7,873 bases of DNA from Flavipsychrobacter stenotrophus (lineage in GTDB: Bacteria > Bacteroidota > Bacteroidia > Chitinophagales > Chitinophagaceae): NCBI GenBank assembly GCA_947372365.1, contig CANBTK010000066.1:1-7873 (forward strand), given 5' to 3'. Below the pieces are notes generated by a model. That model made no database searches. It was not told the origin of the DNA and was given only the letters and a program-made list of their open reading frames with translations. The first letter of the stretch is position 1. Every line of letters starts with the position of its first letter. This document shows positions 7,121-7,873 of the stretch, piece by piece. Position numbers and translations under genes: made by a program.

Positions 7121-7873
7121 TTAATAGTTGGCTATCATTTTGCTATAAACCCCAGCTTGTGTTGTCACTGTGGCTATATACAAGCCCCGTGGCGCATCCA
7201 GTGCAATTTTTACGGATTCTTTTGCTGAGCCAGTAGTTTGATAAATGGTTTCACCCGCCATATTGCTAACTGTAACATTTACAATATGCTCTGTAGGAGC
7301 GTTTACCGTTACGTTAAATGTACCATTGCATGGATTTGGGTATAGCGATATTACCGGGACAATTTTATCAGTATTGTTCACGTCCACAGTTGATTTTATT
7401 ATACGTACCCTATTATTTAACTTATCAGCTATATAAACATCGCCTTTTTTGTCAACAGCTATCCCACTTGGGTAATTTAACTTTGCAGCTATAGAAGGTC
7501 CGCCGTCACCTAGTCCGCCAGTACCTCCGCCAGCTAGGGTGGTAATAATGCCTGTTGTCAAATTGATTTTACGGATCCGGTTATTATTACTATCCCCTAA
7601 CAAAAGATTTCCCGAAATATCAACTGACACAGATACACCATGATTGATTAAAGCAGCAGTAGCCAGCCCACCATCGCCGCCAAAACCAGCTGCGCCAGTG
7701 CCAGCAATTGTATTAACAATTCCTGTCGTATTAATTTCCCTGATACGAAGGCTATTATTATCATAAGTATATATGTTGCCGGAAGCATCAATAGCTACGC
7801 TGTTTGGATCGGTAAAATTTGCAGCCGTTGCCGGCCCTCCGTCTCCACCGTAACTTGGAGTACCTGTACCGGC
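7121..7873 (-). CDS. C-terminal part of an NHL-repeat protein with a type IX secretion sorting domain (partial, start lies beyond the right edge)
   Basis: The frame is open from the window edge (7873) to the TAA at 7121-7123, giving 250 residues. The GTG at 7630 sits in the middle of a repeat and is not a start. Residues 1-160 are NHL-type beta-propeller repeats of about 56 residues, each running 'AGTG..g.GGDGG.At.A.....s..vD..GN.y..D..NNriR.I...tGi..T'; two are complete and one ends after its NNRVRIIK motif. After a 14-residue linker, residues 175-250 form a T9SS type A C-terminal domain: ISLYPNPCNGTFNV, then VSNMAGETIYQ, then LDAPRGLYIATV, and the end YSKMIANY. This domain directs export across the outer membrane by the type IX system and is usually cleaved, leaving the protein secreted or attached to the surface. 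The propeller probably binds protein or carbohydrate; no enzyme motif is visible. It is convergent with pyrG. Confidence 0.93.
   Translation of the reverse strand, partial: AGTGTPSYGGDGGPATAANFTDPNSVAIDASGNIYTYDNNSLRIREINTTGIVNTIAGTGAAGFGGDGGLATAALINHGVSVSVDISGNLLLGDSNNNRIRKINLTTGIITTLAGGGTGGLGDGGPSIAAKLNYPSGIAVDKKGDVYIADKLNNRVRIIKSTVDVNNTDKIVPVISLYPNPCNGTFNVTVNAPTEHIVNVTVSNMAGETIYQTTGSAKESVKIALDAPRGLYIATVTTQAGVYSKMIANY
7394..7873 (-). repeat. Tandem NHL repeats (about 168-171 bp period)
   Basis: Three units are visible within the coding frame: 7873-7706 (56 codons), 7705-7535 (57 codons) and a shortened last unit 7534-7394 (47 codons). Each starts with AGTG or AGGG plus a glycine-rich GGDGG/GDGG turn and carries the D..GN/GD...D..NN.R motif. 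The units are similar in protein but clearly diverged in DNA, so they are old duplications and not a recent expansion. More units are expected past the right edge. Confidence 0.85.

Overview
The window looks like an ordinary chromosomal segment from a Bacteroidota genome, probably of the Chitinophagia/Sphingobacteriia type. The taxonomic hints are a type IX secretion (T9SS) C-terminal sorting domain fused to NHL repeats, a Bacteroidota-style VWA membrane protein, the start of a CarboxypepD_reg-like outer-membrane protein, near absence of Shine-Dalgarno sequences before the starts, and promoter-like boxes resembling the Bacteroidota -7 element TAnnTTTG. The assignment below phylum level is a guess.

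Layout. Left edge (1-853, minus strand): the N-terminus of an exported protein that runs off the window, preceded by a secreted protein of unknown function. Divergent from these, at 1026-3068 (plus), is a 680-residue membrane-anchored VWA protein with a complete MIDAS metal site and a hairpin terminator behind it. At 3286-3636 (plus) is a small cytosolic protein of unknown function with its own promoter-like box and terminator. At 3711-4100 (minus) I see a compact transcription unit that is easy to miss: a promoter-like pair, a 62-codon strongly basic ORF, and a strong intrinsic terminator with eight T. Next come three plus-strand genes: a VOC-fold protein with a TTG start, a RidA-superfamily protein of the 2-aminomuconate-deaminase-like subgroup, and pyrG (CTP synthase), the only housekeeping gene that can be named with certainty. 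pyrG ends in an 18-bp stem-loop. The right edge (7121-7873, minus, convergent to pyrG) is the C-terminal 250 residues of an NHL-repeat protein exported by T9SS.

The genes do not form one pathway. VOC and RidA may be co-transcribed (73-bp gap, no clear terminator between them). The promoter-like box and terminators suggest that pyrG, the small plus-strand gene and the minus-strand unit are separate transcription units. I found no CRISPR array, tRNA, rRNA, insertion sequence, phage gene or recognisable defence system. The most original candidate is the small basic-protein or RNA unit at 3711-4100; everything else belongs to known families or to unknown families with ordinary features.
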